Of a DNA stretch of 64,000 nt, positions 8,393 to 15,317 are shown one piece after another. Every line of letters starts with the position of its first letter. Position 1 is the first letter of the stretch. A program made the translations under genes and the position numbers. This DNA is from Myxococcales bacterium (GTDB lineage: Bacteria > Myxococcota > UBA727 > VGSZ01). Below the pieces are notes generated by a model that was given only the letters and a program-made list of their open reading frames with translations, did no database searches and was not told the DNA's origin. The DNA lies in NCBI GenBank assembly GCA_023248635.1, contig JAHFED010000030.1, positions 1 to 64,000 on the forward strand, in the 5' to 3' direction.

Positions 8393-8658
8393 GGCGCGCC
8401 TTTGGCCTTGGCGATTGCAACTCGAACGACCTTGAGGATCTCCTTGGGGCGGCGAGCTCCGTTGCCGTCAAACGCCTCAGTTAGGGTCTCCTCTGCCAAC
8501 TCGAGGGCGGCGAGCAGCTCCGGCGCGGCGGCGATGAGGTCGTCGTCGGCCCTACTGCAGACAGCGACGAGGGCGCCGACCCTGTCGATCACGGCGGCTT
8601 TGTTCGCGTTCTCGGGGTGGCGCGCCATCCAGGGGCCTGGAGTGTGTTTCGCGTTCAC
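8389..8658 (-). CDS. Small phage protein, HTPGPW / LIAAAPELL type
   Basis: Encodes 89 residues from a GTG at 8658 overlapping the methyltransferase stop (GTGA), with an excellent AAGGAGG site upstream. It begins MNAKHTPGPWMA and contains DDDLIAAAPELLAALELAEE. The 'HTPGPW' start together with the 'LIAAAPELLAALE' helix is a very widespread signature of small phage and prophage proteins of unknown function. A longer reading frame exists upstream but is a shadow of the methyltransferase gene. Confidence 0.78.
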   Translation of the reverse strand: MNAKHTPGPWMARHPENANKAAVIDRVGALVAVCSRADDDLIAAAPELLAALELAEETLTEAFDGNGARRPKEILKVVRVAIAKAKGAP

Positions 8659-9248
8659 GCTGCCTCCTTCGCCGACGACGGCGCTTCGTTGCCGACAACG
8701 GTCCAGCCGGGGCGAGCGCAGCGGGCAAAGACCTCGAGCCTGGGGCCCGGGCATGCGCGCTCGACGCGCTTGAAGGCCTCCGCGGGCTTCTCGGAGTGTC
8801 GGCCGCGGGCTGCTTCGATCACGCTGTGGGGGCGGTGAGGGGGGAGAGGGACCGCGACGTCGCCCATCACGCCGAGCAGGAGGAGCTCGTGGCGCTGGCG
8901 GGTCCGCTGGCCCAGGCCGATGTGGGGCTTGCCCGTCTTCGTCGTCTTCACCCAAACGAGGTTGGTCACGTAGCGGAAGCCCAGGTCCTCCATGACGTCG
9001 AGAGCGCCCTTGAGGTGGTTGTTGGTGGCCCACATCCAAAGCAAGCAGCCGCTGGGATCGGGGCCGCCGACGTCGCGGAAGTAGGTGCGATGGACCTCGA
9101 CGATGGAGGCGTAGGAGAGCACGCGGTAGTGCCGGTCAGCTCCGCGCTTGATGACCCCGCCGCCCGTCTCTGCCCAGGGTGGATCAGAGACCACGCACCG
9201 GAACGTCGGGGGTGCAGGCGGAAGCCCACCAAGCTCGAGCTGCGTCAT
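8655..9248 (-). CDS. MT-A70 family adenine-N6 DNA methyltransferase
   Basis: Encodes 197 residues; ATG at 9248 overlaps the upstream stop (ATGA). The catalytic DPPW motif appears near residue 24 (VVSDPPWAETGG), followed by LLWMWATNNHL, VTNLVWVKTTKTG and the HSEKPAEAF motif, in the order normal for MT-A70/ParB-associated phage methyltransferases. It would transfer a methyl group from S-adenosylmethionine to adenine N6, probably protecting phage DNA or acting as an orphan methylase. A long upstream extension of this frame overlaps the replication gene and is rejected as start. Confidence 0.86.
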   Translation of the reverse strand: MTQLELGGLPPAPPTFRCVVSDPPWAETGGGVIKRGADRHYRVLSYASIVEVHRTYFRDVGGPDPSGCLLWMWATNNHLKGALDVMEDLGFRYVTNLVWVKTTKTGKPHIGLGQRTRQRHELLLLGVMGDVAVPLPPHRPHSVIEAARGRHSEKPAEAFKRVERACPGPRLEVFARCARPGWTVVGNEAPSSAKEAA

Positions 9249-10783
9249 TGGCGGCTCGCTTCCTCGAGGAGAGCCCGAGCCATGAGGCCGCCCAGCTTCC
9301 CGCCGCCGGCGAGCTGCTCGAGTTTGGCCTTGGCAGCGGCAATGGTCGCTTCGTCGTCGTCGACGTCGTCGCCCATCGGGGGTTGATTCACTGCGGTCGA
9401 CGATGGCGGCGTGCGAGGCGGCCCGCCGGAGCCGAGGGCGCCTGTCCATCGAACGGGTTGCCCGCCGTCCCACCACTGCCGCCAGGACGGAAGCCCACGC
9501 GCACGGTCCTGCGGCGGGACCGTCGAGCAGAATTTGTCGTAGGCGATTTTCGACTGAGCTCGTTCCTCTGGCGTCGGCGGCGGCGTCGACGGCGGCGTTT
9601 GCGCAGTGGGGCTGAGGCGGGCGATTTCGTCGTCGGCGCGACCTTGGCTGACGACGTCGTCGATCCAGGTCTGCAGCGGAGGGAGGTCCTCGCGCTGGCC
9701 CATTCGGCGGTTGTAGGCCTTCACGAGTTCGTGACGGACGGGGTCCACCTTCGTCGTCGGCTTCGTCAGGTCGATGCCTTGTGCCTCCGCGCGCTTCTGG
9801 GAGAGCAACGCTCCGGCTGCCTTGTTGGCGTCGTCGCGCACCCAGCGCTCGATCCGCGAAGGCGCCTGGGAGGGCCAGATCCATCGGGGTCTGTCCTCGC
9901 GCTGGTCGGCCGACTGCCAATGCGCCCACGGCCCGATCTCGATCGCGCGCTCGAGCGTGAGGCGACCAGCTTGGCCGTCGAAGGTGCCGCCCAGGTCCTT
10001 GCGAAGCAGGTCCCCGAAGCTCTCCTCGCCGTTCTTGGCGACATGGTGGGGGTAGGCGCTGGACCGGGCGAGAAACTCCCGCACGGTCTGTGGCGCGTCC
10101 TCGAGCTCGGCGACGCTGGAGCGGTTCATCCCTGCGCGGTGGCGAGGGGTGCCCACCGACATCGTTGGCTGCACGGTCTTCACGATCGGCGAAGGCGAAG
10201 GCTCGATCACCGCGGAGGGTGGGGGCTCTGGCGGCGCAGCCGCGCTCTCCCTCTCAAGTTCCGTTTCGTTTCGTTTCGTTTCGGTCAGTTTCGTTTCGTT
10301 TCGTTGGCGCGGGACATCCGCGGACAAATGGGGGTTGTCCGCGGACAAAGGCGGGACAGGTGGCACTTGTCCGCCCCGCTTCGCCGCCCGGGCCACCGCT
10401 TTCCGCTTCTTCTCGGTCTCGCGGTACTTCATGCCCGCGCCCGCGTAGTCCTCCCAGCCGCGGACCATCAGCGTGTGCAGCGGAATCGGCTCGCCAGCTG
10501 CGTCGATGTCGCCTTCCTGGGAGTGCTCAAGCCACTCCTCAGCCACCAAGGCGTCGTGGAATTCGTCCGGCTTCCCAGTCCAGCGGGCGGCGCGGGCGAC
10601 GTCGACGCCGTCCCACCGACGCAAGATCCCGTCGCTCGTCTGCTGGAGGACCGACGTCCAAAGGGAAACGAGGTGACCGACGGCGACGACGCCGCTGACG
10701 CCGAGGCGGGTCGCCACGCGATCGAGCTTGCGGTGAACGAACAGCCCGGCGTGCACGGGAACATAGAGCGTCGGGTCCTTCAT
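9245..10783 (-). CDS. Phage replication (replisome organiser-like) protein
   Basis: Encodes 512 residues from the ATG at 10783, which has GCGGAG upstream and overlaps the stop of a possible small Cys-rich gene. The N-terminal about 110 residues (LYVPVHAGLFVHRKLDRVATRLG, a WTSVLQQ helix, then WTGKPDEFHDALVAEEWLE) look like a winged-helix replication-initiator domain of phage replisome organisers. A low-complexity linker follows, encoded by GAAAC pentamer repeats and TTGTCCGC elements, then a helical C-terminal half and a Pro-rich stretch. No helicase Walker motif is visible. It likely binds an origin inside its own gene and loads host replication proteins. Confidence 0.66.
   Translation of the reverse strand: MKDPTLYVPVHAGLFVHRKLDRVATRLGVSGVVAVGHLVSLWTSVLQQTSDGILRRWDGVDVARAARWTGKPDEFHDALVAEEWLEHSQEGDIDAAGEPIPLHTLMVRGWEDYAGAGMKYRETEKKRKAVARAAKRGGQVPPVPPLSADNPHLSADVPRQRNETKLTETKRNETELERESAAAPPEPPPSAVIEPSPSPIVKTVQPTMSVGTPRHRAGMNRSSVAELEDAPQTVREFLARSSAYPHHVAKNGEESFGDLLRKDLGGTFDGQAGRLTLERAIEIGPWAHWQSADQREDRPRWIWPSQAPSRIERWVRDDANKAAGALLSQKRAEAQGIDLTKPTTKVDPVRHELVKAYNRRMGQREDLPPLQTWIDDVVSQGRADDEIARLSPTAQTPPSTPPPTPEERAQSKIAYDKFCSTVPPQDRARGLPSWRQWWDGGQPVRWTGALGSGGPPRTPPSSTAVNQPPMGDDVDDDEATIAAAKAKLEQLAGGGKLGGLMARALLEEASRQ
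10256..10375. repeat. Candidate internal replication origin: GTTTC repeats plus TTGTCCGC palindromes
   Basis: On the plus strand there are four tandem GTTTC pentamers (10263-10282), a GGTCA interruption, and three more (10288-10302). Beside them lies the perfect 14-bp palindrome TTGTCCGCGGACAA (10335-10348), a related half-site CCGCGGACAA (10318-10327) and another TTGTCCGC (10367-10374). The whole lies in the linker-coding part of the replication gene, the arrangement known from lambda-type origins inside the initiator gene. Confidence 0.5.
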
Positions 10784-10896
10784 GGGGTCTCCGCGAGCGA
10801 GGTGGGGGCGTGCCCCGTCTGGCACTTCGCCCGATGTGCACAGTCATAACATGATCTTTGTTCATATGAACAGTCGCAACATGAGATGGGGCTCAC
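10780..10896 (-). CDS. Possible 38-residue Cys-rich mini-protein
   Basis: A GTG-initiated frame of 38 codons whose TGA overlaps the replication-gene ATG (ATGA). It encodes two near-identical SC-x-DC units (ISCCDCSYEQ then RSCYDCAHRAKC), giving six cysteines in 20 residues, suggestive of a small zinc-binding knuckle. The stop/start overlap matches the rest of the operon. Against it, the GTG has no clear ribosome-binding site and the same bases carry operator-like repeats, so it could be a coincidental frame. Confidence 0.4.
   Translation of the reverse strand: MSPISCCDCSYEQRSCYDCAHRAKCQTGHAPTSLAETP
10841..10885. promoter_or_regulatory. Operator-like palindrome and direct repeats near the phage regulator
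   Basis: A perfect 14-bp palindrome TGTTCATATGAACA (10859-10872) lies between two imperfect direct repeats, CAGTCATAACATGAT at 10841 and CAGTCGCAACATGAG at 10871, whose starts are 30 bp (about three helical turns) apart. It is in the gap between the helix-turn-helix regulator and the replication gene and is AT-richer than its surroundings. It is a plausible binding site for that regulator. Confidence 0.42.
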
Positions 10897-10916
10897 GACG
10901 ACGTCACGGCCGGCGC

Positions 10917-11183
10917 TCAGGTCTCGGGTTTCCAGTCTTTCGGCAGGCCGAGGGCGGAGAGGATGCCGAGGAACGTCACGAAGTCGGCCCCATTGGCCTC
11001 CCACCGGTTGGCGGTCGTGATCGTGACCTTGCAGAGCCGGGACACGTCGAGCTGCCGCAGCCCAACGTGGAGCCTCGCTGCGCGCACTCGACTGCCTGCC
11101 ACCCGGGCGCGTTTGAGCACGCGGGCCTTCTTCTTCGTCGCCATCGCGATCGCGATAGCACGGGTCGGACGTCGTGACGCCAT
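10917..11183 (-). CDS. Small helix-turn-helix regulator
   Basis: Encodes 88 residues from an ATG with a strong AAGGAG site upstream; an internal ATG at 11144 lacks one. A basic N-terminus is followed by a Cro/XRE-like helix-turn-helix: RVRAARLHVGLRQLDVSRLC, then VTITTANRWEANG, where the WE pair is typical of the recognition helix end in this superfamily. The C-terminal helix is FLGILSALGL. It probably controls the phage operon, with the palindrome just downstream as a candidate operator. Confidence 0.62.
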   Translation of the reverse strand: MASRRPTRAIAIAMATKKKARVLKRARVAGSRVRAARLHVGLRQLDVSRLCKVTITTANRWEANGADFVTFLGILSALGLPKDWKPET

Positions 11184-11204
11184 GGGTCATCTCCTTCAGT
11201 GGCC

Positions 11205-11654
11205 TCATGTGGCCTCCGGAATCGCGGGGGTGGGGTTCCTGCCCAAATAACGGGAGAGGCGAAGCCCGAGCGCGAGGGCCTCGAGGGGGCGGTCGCCCAC
11301 GAATCGATGGCAGGCCCGACAGAGCGCGAGGCAGTTGGCGTCGTCGACGATCGAGCCACCAGCTGAGCGGGCGAGCTTCTCGTGGACGTCGACGGACCGG
11401 CCCTGGCAGCCGCGCATGCGCTTCAGGAGATCGTCCTGCTCGAGCACACTGAAGTCGGCGGACCAGAAGAGCCGCGCCCAAAGGTCCCTCGCCTCGCAGC
11501 GCGGGCGCTCGGCGAGGATGCGGGCCACGAAGGCGCGGCGGCCCTCGACGCCCTTGGTGCCGGCGTAGGCGCGCTCCTGCTTCTTGGAGCGGCGGGCGAG
11601 CCCACCGGAGCGCTTGAGGCCGCCGGAGGTTTGAGGGAAGCCGCAGCGCTTCAT
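11205..11654 (-). CDS. Phage HNH endonuclease
   Basis: Encodes 149 residues starting at an ATG that overlaps the upstream stop (ATGA). The basic N-terminal half is followed by the HNH core: VDVHEKLARSAGG, then VDDANCLALCRACHRFVGD, with the first His near residue 95, the Asn in DDANCLALC and the final CxxCH. It resembles phage NinG/HNH nucleases that cut near packaging or recombination sites. It lies in the early part of the operon rather than beside the terminase, which favours a recombination or DNA-processing role. Confidence 0.77.
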   Translation of the reverse strand: MKRCGFPQTSGGLKRSGGLARRSKKQERAYAGTKGVEGRRAFVARILAERPRCEARDLWARLFWSADFSVLEQDDLLKRMRGCQGRSVDVHEKLARSAGGSIVDDANCLALCRACHRFVGDRPLEALALGLRLSRYLGRNPTPAIPEAT

Positions 11655-12352
11655 GCGGCCACCTGTGCGGCTACAACGGAGCGGGCCATGTGAAGGAGCA
11701 GCTCAGCGAAGGGTGCCGGCGTCGCGAGCCGCTCGCGCTTGCCCATCCGCTCGGGGCAGCACCAGGCCTCGCGCTTCTCGAGGTACGCGCGTCGCTCCGC
11801 GCGCTCCTGCTTAGAGATGCCCGCGGGTGGTCGCATGAAGCGGCGGTGGCGGGCGCGCTCCTCTTTGCTGTGGAAGCCGAGGTCAAGACGTGCCGTCGCT
11901 CTCGACGGACCCCACGTCAGAGACGGGAGGTTGACGCCGACGGCGTAGAGCCAGGTCGCCTTGCGGCCACGGTGGCCGTAGCTGCCCTGCTCAATGTGGC
12001 AGGTCCATCCTCCGACGACGTCAGCCATGATCCACCCACCGGTATGGGGGGGGGCAGCCAAGCCGAACCGTGCCCACGCATGGGAGCAGGCGGGGTGCTC
12101 GAGCACGCCACCCCAACGTCGAACGCTCTCAAGCGCCGAGGCAAAGCAGCCGTCGTCGTCGCCAATCTCGCGCCGGCGCGCGTTGGGATTCGGTCCGCCC
12201 TCGGCGTAGCGCCCCCATCGCTGGCAAGGCGGGTGGGCGACAACGGCGTGCGGACCGTCGTAGGTCCGGGCATCACGCGCCTCGTCCCAAGCGTCGACGT
12301 CGGCGCGGTTGGCGTAGATGCCGCGGGGCTCAACAAAGAGCGCGGCGATCAC
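11651..12352 (-). CDS. Phage DNA modification protein (cytosine-methylase-like)
   Basis: Encodes 233 residues. The chosen start is the GTG at 12352, which overlaps the stop of the small upstream gene (GTGA) and gives the common N-terminus MIAALFVEPRGIY. The VDAWDEARDARTYDGPHAVVAHPPCQRWG stretch, split here as VDAWDEARDAR and VVAHPPCQRWG, is the signature of a widespread phage protein related to DNA cytosine methyltransferases; the PPC is the putative catalytic motif. LEHPACSHAW follows. It may modify phage DNA; enzymatic activity is uncertain in this family. Confidence 0.68.
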   Translation of the reverse strand: MIAALFVEPRGIYANRADVDAWDEARDARTYDGPHAVVAHPPCQRWGRYAEGGPNPNARRREIGDDDGCFASALESVRRWGGVLEHPACSHAWARFGLAAPPHTGGWIMADVVGGWTCHIEQGSYGHRGRKATWLYAVGVNLPSLTWGPSRATARLDLGFHSKEERARHRRFMRPPAGISKQERAERRAYLEKREAWCCPERMGKRERLATPAPFAELLLHMARSVVAAQVAA

Positions 12353-12501
12353 GCCTGGCACCCTGTGACGTCGTCGAAACAACCATCAGGACACTCGTGT
12401 TCGTCAGCAGCGTCGACGGGGAGCCCGCGCGCAGCAGCAATGCGAGCGACCTCGTTGAGGAAGTCGGCAACGAAGTCGTCGTCGAGGTTAGGGTCAGCCA
12501 C
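12349..12501 (-). CDS. Small acidic phage protein
   Basis: A 50-residue open frame from a GTG at 12501 that overlaps the upstream stop by eight bases and ends in TGA overlapping the GTG of the DNA-modification gene. The peptide begins MADPNLDDDFVADFLNEVA and ends with three cysteines (HECPDGC and TGCQA). Chained overlaps at both ends support translation. No family is recognised. Confidence 0.58.
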   Translation of the reverse strand: MADPNLDDDFVADFLNEVARIAAARGLPVDAADEHECPDGCFDDVTGCQA

Positions 12502-12976
12502 CAAGCACCTCGGTCTCCATCCCCGCGGGGACGGTCTCGGCGCCTTTCGGCGGGTCGTTCCACCAACGCGACCTACAGCTGTTGCACTGCTCTGCTTGGA
12601 ACGTCTGGCCGTCGTCGACGAGGAGGGCGCGCAAGGTGCCCCCGCATCGCGGGCAAGGAAACGCCGCCGCCGACGGCGGTGGCAGCGTCATCAGGAACCG
12701 GCGCAGGGCCTCGCGCTCGAAGTTGCGGAAGCCGCCCTCGACATAGACGCGGGGCTGCCTGTCGGCCCGATTCGGTCGTTTGAGGTTGTGCAGGTTGGAG
12801 ACCAGGTACGCGTGAGCGGCCTTGCTCGTGAGGAAGGCTTGGACACCGGCCCAGCCCTCGATCCCGCGCCACTCTTGGACCATGAAGACTGGGTTTTCGG
12901 TGCTGGCGTTGTCTTGCGTGCGCAGCTGCTCGGCGAGATGCAAGATCGAGTTCGGCACTTCGATCGTGATCTTCAT
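12494..12976 (-). CDS. Phage protein with C-terminal zinc ribbon
   Basis: Encodes 160 residues from the ATG at 12976, chosen because the peptide MKITIEVPNSILHLAEQL starts a clear fold while the longer frame upstream is Arg-rich noise. Around residue 110 a four-cysteine element begins CPRCGGTLRALL and closes CNSCRSRWW. It is the first recognisable gene of the visible operon. The zinc ribbon suggests nucleic-acid binding; no named family is recognised. Confidence 0.6.
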   Translation of the reverse strand: MKITIEVPNSILHLAEQLRTQDNASTENPVFMVQEWRGIEGWAGVQAFLTSKAAHAYLVSNLHNLKRPNRADRQPRVYVEGGFRNFEREALRRFLMTLPPPSAAAFPCPRCGGTLRALLVDDGQTFQAEQCNSCRSRWWNDPPKGAETVPAGMETEVLGG

Positions 12977-13496
12977 CGGGCACCGCCCCGAGCTCGGGCG
13001 ACGGCTGCGACGATCAATCCCGCGGAGATGCAGCTTCGGGCTGGTGTGCTCCTGGTGTGCACGGCGCGCGAATCGGCGCCGATCCGCACCACATCCGTAC
13101 ATCGCCGCACGCACCGATCCGGCGCATTGGAACGAGCTAGGGGACGGGGTTCCGACGGTCTAACGGGGTCAGATAGAACACCCTGAGGGTATCCCTCCGG
13201 GTGCGCCAGTCTTTTTCCACATTTGCCTTCGCACTCTGCACGAAGCTCGGCGTCGGTGGCGTCGAAGCGCCGTGCTCATGGTGGCGTCAGTCGCAGGCGG
13301 ACGGGCGGACCTGCGTGCTCGCGCACAGGATGTAACGGACCACCAGGCGAGGAGCGCCCGACAGCGTCGCGCGCCAGCAGCTGGAACATCAAGGCTCAAG
13401 CTCCTCCCTCATGGGGCAGCCGACGTCGTTGATGAGAGGATGCGTGCTAGTCTGTGTTGACGCCGAATCGTATGCTGACGTCGAGCGGGGCTGTGG
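12977..13496. other. Gene-poor junction between prophage and chromosome
   Basis: About 520 bases without a gene I can defend. Minus-strand frames here are short or lack starts; one about 100-codon open stretch ends exactly at an ATGA overlap with the 12976 start but contains no ATG and only late GTGs. The segment must contain the phage right end and the promoter of the plus-strand gene at 13497. No tRNA and no visible direct repeat of an attachment core was found. Confidence 0.5.
13179..13203. terminator. Inverted repeat, possible terminator or operator
   Basis: CACCCTGAGGG pairs with CCCTCCGGGTG around a TAT loop, giving 11-base arms with one mismatch. On the plus strand a five-T run follows eight bases later (13212-13216), a weak intrinsic-terminator arrangement. 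It lies in the prophage junction, so it could instead be a regulator-binding site. Confidence 0.4.
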
Positions 13497-15317
13497 ATGA
13501 GAGTCAAGAAACAGCACCCACCCCGTCCCACGCTCCAAGGAACCACGGCTTCGCCCCCGGTTGCGACCGACCTCGCAGCTGTGTCGACGCCGGCGAAGCC
13601 GATGTCGCTTCCTCCGGTGCACCGTCACGGTTCCTTGCCCTCTCACTCGACGGCCAATTCGTCGACGACACCCAACACCGAGCTCAGCGCGCGCACCTGG
13701 GTGAAGGAGCCCGGCAGCCCTTCGACGCGAGCGCTGCTTCTGTCGGCAACGTCGCCCACGCGCTTTGCGTCTTCGGTGCCCGAGACCAAGGCCATCGTCG
13801 CTAGGAGAGTCGAGCTGCGCGGCGCCTTTCATCCTGCAGCAGTGTCGGCGTCGACGTCGTCGCCGACCGCATTGGTGTTGCGACCCGCAGCCGATGCCGG
13901 CTTCGTCTTTGGCGGCCAGCGCTACATCGAGCTGCCCAATTCGACGGCGTTGACGACGACGGATCCGCGCAGCGGCCGCACCCGCGAGCTGGTGTTGACG
14001 CGCGGGGTCCGGCCCTACGAGAACGAGATCGATGCCGAGCGCGGGGTGCTCAATGGTCCGCGCGACTACGTCTCCGACGTGCTCCTGTTCGAACGACAGG
14101 GAGAAAAGCTCGTCTACGTCGACGTTGTCTTGCGCTCGGCGCCCGAGCACGGCTTTCTCTTTGAGGATCCGCGCATCTCGGCCTTCGTCGACGAAAGCGG
14201 TGCGCGCCGCATCTTGCTGTCTGGGACCGATTACTCGCCCCACGTCGCGGGCGCGACCAACAAAGACGTGATGAACCGCTACGTCGAGCTCACCCTCGAT
14301 GGCACGGGACTCCCGCAGCCCGTTGCCGTCGACGCCACGACGAAGCGGCCGAGCTTTCGAGATCTGTCGCCGCGCCCCCGCGCTTCAGAAAGCGGACACG
14401 CTTTCGTCGATGCCAAGAACGCCGTCGTCGCTGTCAACGAGGACGGGCATGTCGTTGTGCGCACCCGCTTTCGACCGTCGAAGGACGATCCCGCCTTCGC
14501 CGCCCATCCGCAGGTGAAGCCCTGGGGCTACGGCGAACAGGTCTTCGAGTTCGCGTCCTTCGCCGACCTGCAGCGCTACGACTGGGGACACGCGCTCGAC
14601 CACCTGGTTGCCGCCACCGCTGGCCAGCTCAACGCCAACGACCCGCGCCCCATGCCGCTCCACGCCGCCTGCACCGCCGTCGACGACACCTTCCACGAGC
14701 TCTACCCCAAGGAAGTGCTGGCACCGGGCAAGGGCAAGGGCTTTGGTCCGGGGACGCCGCCGGTGCGCGTGCGCCGCGCGGGTGACGAGCTGTTCCTTTC
14801 GGAGGGAAAGGGCGCGAGCGAACGCAGCCTGGGCCGCGTGCCCACAGGCTTGCTCGAGGGCCTTCCCATCGACGACGGCGGCGTCGTGCACCTGACCTTC
14901 GATCACGAGATTCGCTACTGCGTCGACCACCGTTTGGTCGACGGCAAGAACGTCGATGCCATCAAGCGCGTGTACTCGGCGTCGATCAAGCTGTGGGACC
15001 GCACGCTGACCCGTCTCGACAAGGTGTACGCCGACGTCGTCCAGCCCCTCGAGGACCACCAGCGCGGCGGCTCGGGCATCCTCGACCTTCACCACACCTA
15101 CCCCATGGGCCGCGTCATCGTCGAGGGCGCCGCTGGCCCCGTGGTGCGCGTCGTGTCAGGCGAAAGCGATGCGCACACCGCGAGCTGCGACTTCGACGTG
15201 TTGAAGCTGCTCGTCGAGATGGCCCGCGGCGGCGAGCGCGAACGCTCGGGGCAGGTGTACGCGCCCTCGTCGCCGCGCTTGCTCCTGGAACAACGGAGCC
15301 CGCGAGCGACGACCTAG
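13497..15317 (+). CDS. GH130/GH43-like beta-propeller protein
   Basis: Encodes 606 residues. The first 90 or so are Ser/Thr/Pro-rich and probably disordered. The rest contains GVRPYENEIDAERG, then FEDPRISAF followed by LLSGTDYS and, near the C-terminus, a GESDAHTASCDFD segment. 'EDPRI' with a following short strand and a late 'G.aDt.t' element is the pattern of five-bladed propellers of the GH130 glycoside phosphorylase/hydrolase type. A carbohydrate-active role is inferred, not certain. The stop codon shares a CTAG with the stop of the convergent kinase gene. An alternative start is the ATG at 13602. Confidence 0.5.
   Translation: MRVKKQHPPRPTLQGTTASPPVATDLAAVSTPAKPMSLPPVHRHGSLPSHSTANSSTTPNTELSARTWVKEPGSPSTRALLLSATSPTRFASSVPETKAIVARRVELRGAFHPAAVSASTSSPTALVLRPAADAGFVFGGQRYIELPNSTALTTTDPRSGRTRELVLTRGVRPYENEIDAERGVLNGPRDYVSDVLLFERQGEKLVYVDVVLRSAPEHGFLFEDPRISAFVDESGARRILLSGTDYSPHVAGATNKDVMNRYVELTLDGTGLPQPVAVDATTKRPSFRDLSPRPRASESGHAFVDAKNAVVAVNEDGHVVVRTRFRPSKDDPAFAAHPQVKPWGYGEQVFEFASFADLQRYDWGHALDHLVAATAGQLNANDPRPMPLHAACTAVDDTFHELYPKEVLAPGKGKGFGPGTPPVRVRRAGDELFLSEGKGASERSLGRVPTGLLEGLPIDDGGVVHLTFDHEIRYCVDHRLVDGKNVDAIKRVYSASIKLWDRTLTRLDKVYADVVQPLEDHQRGGSGILDLHHTYPMGRVIVEGAAGPVVRVVSGESDAHTASCDFDVLKLLVEMARGGERERSGQVYAPSSPRLLLEQRSPRATT

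Larger units (their letters stand above)
1..12976 (-). mobile_element. Prophage (partial): early, replication, packaging and head genes of a tailed phage
   Basis: About 13 kb of consecutive minus-strand genes runs in phage order: DNA modification and HNH, regulator, replication protein, methyltransferase, terminase small and large subunits, portal, morphogenesis protein, scaffold-like protein and major capsid. Adjacent genes repeatedly share 4-bp GTGA or ATGA overlaps, as in compact phage operons. Terminase, portal and capsid are directly recognisable. The left end is outside the window, and no integrase, repressor, tail tape measure, holin or endolysin gene is visible. The right end is placed near the 5' end of the first minus-strand gene; the true attachment site lies somewhere in about 12977 to 13496 and could not be pinned. 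All recognised genes are intact, so the element may be functional. Confidence 0.88.

Noticed and set aside
8655-9929. A 424-residue methyltransferase with long N-terminal extension
   Set aside because: The extension overlaps the replication gene, is Arg-rich and noise-like; the ATGA-coupled start at 9248 gives the normal family length.
13169-13399. A 76-codon minus-strand phage gene at the junction
   Set aside because: Arg-rich translation without a ribosome-binding site; overlaps a hairpin; other frames look equally plausible.
13497-13602. Prophage attachment by tRNA insertion
   Set aside because: No tRNA-like cloverleaf was seen at the junction or elsewhere in the window.
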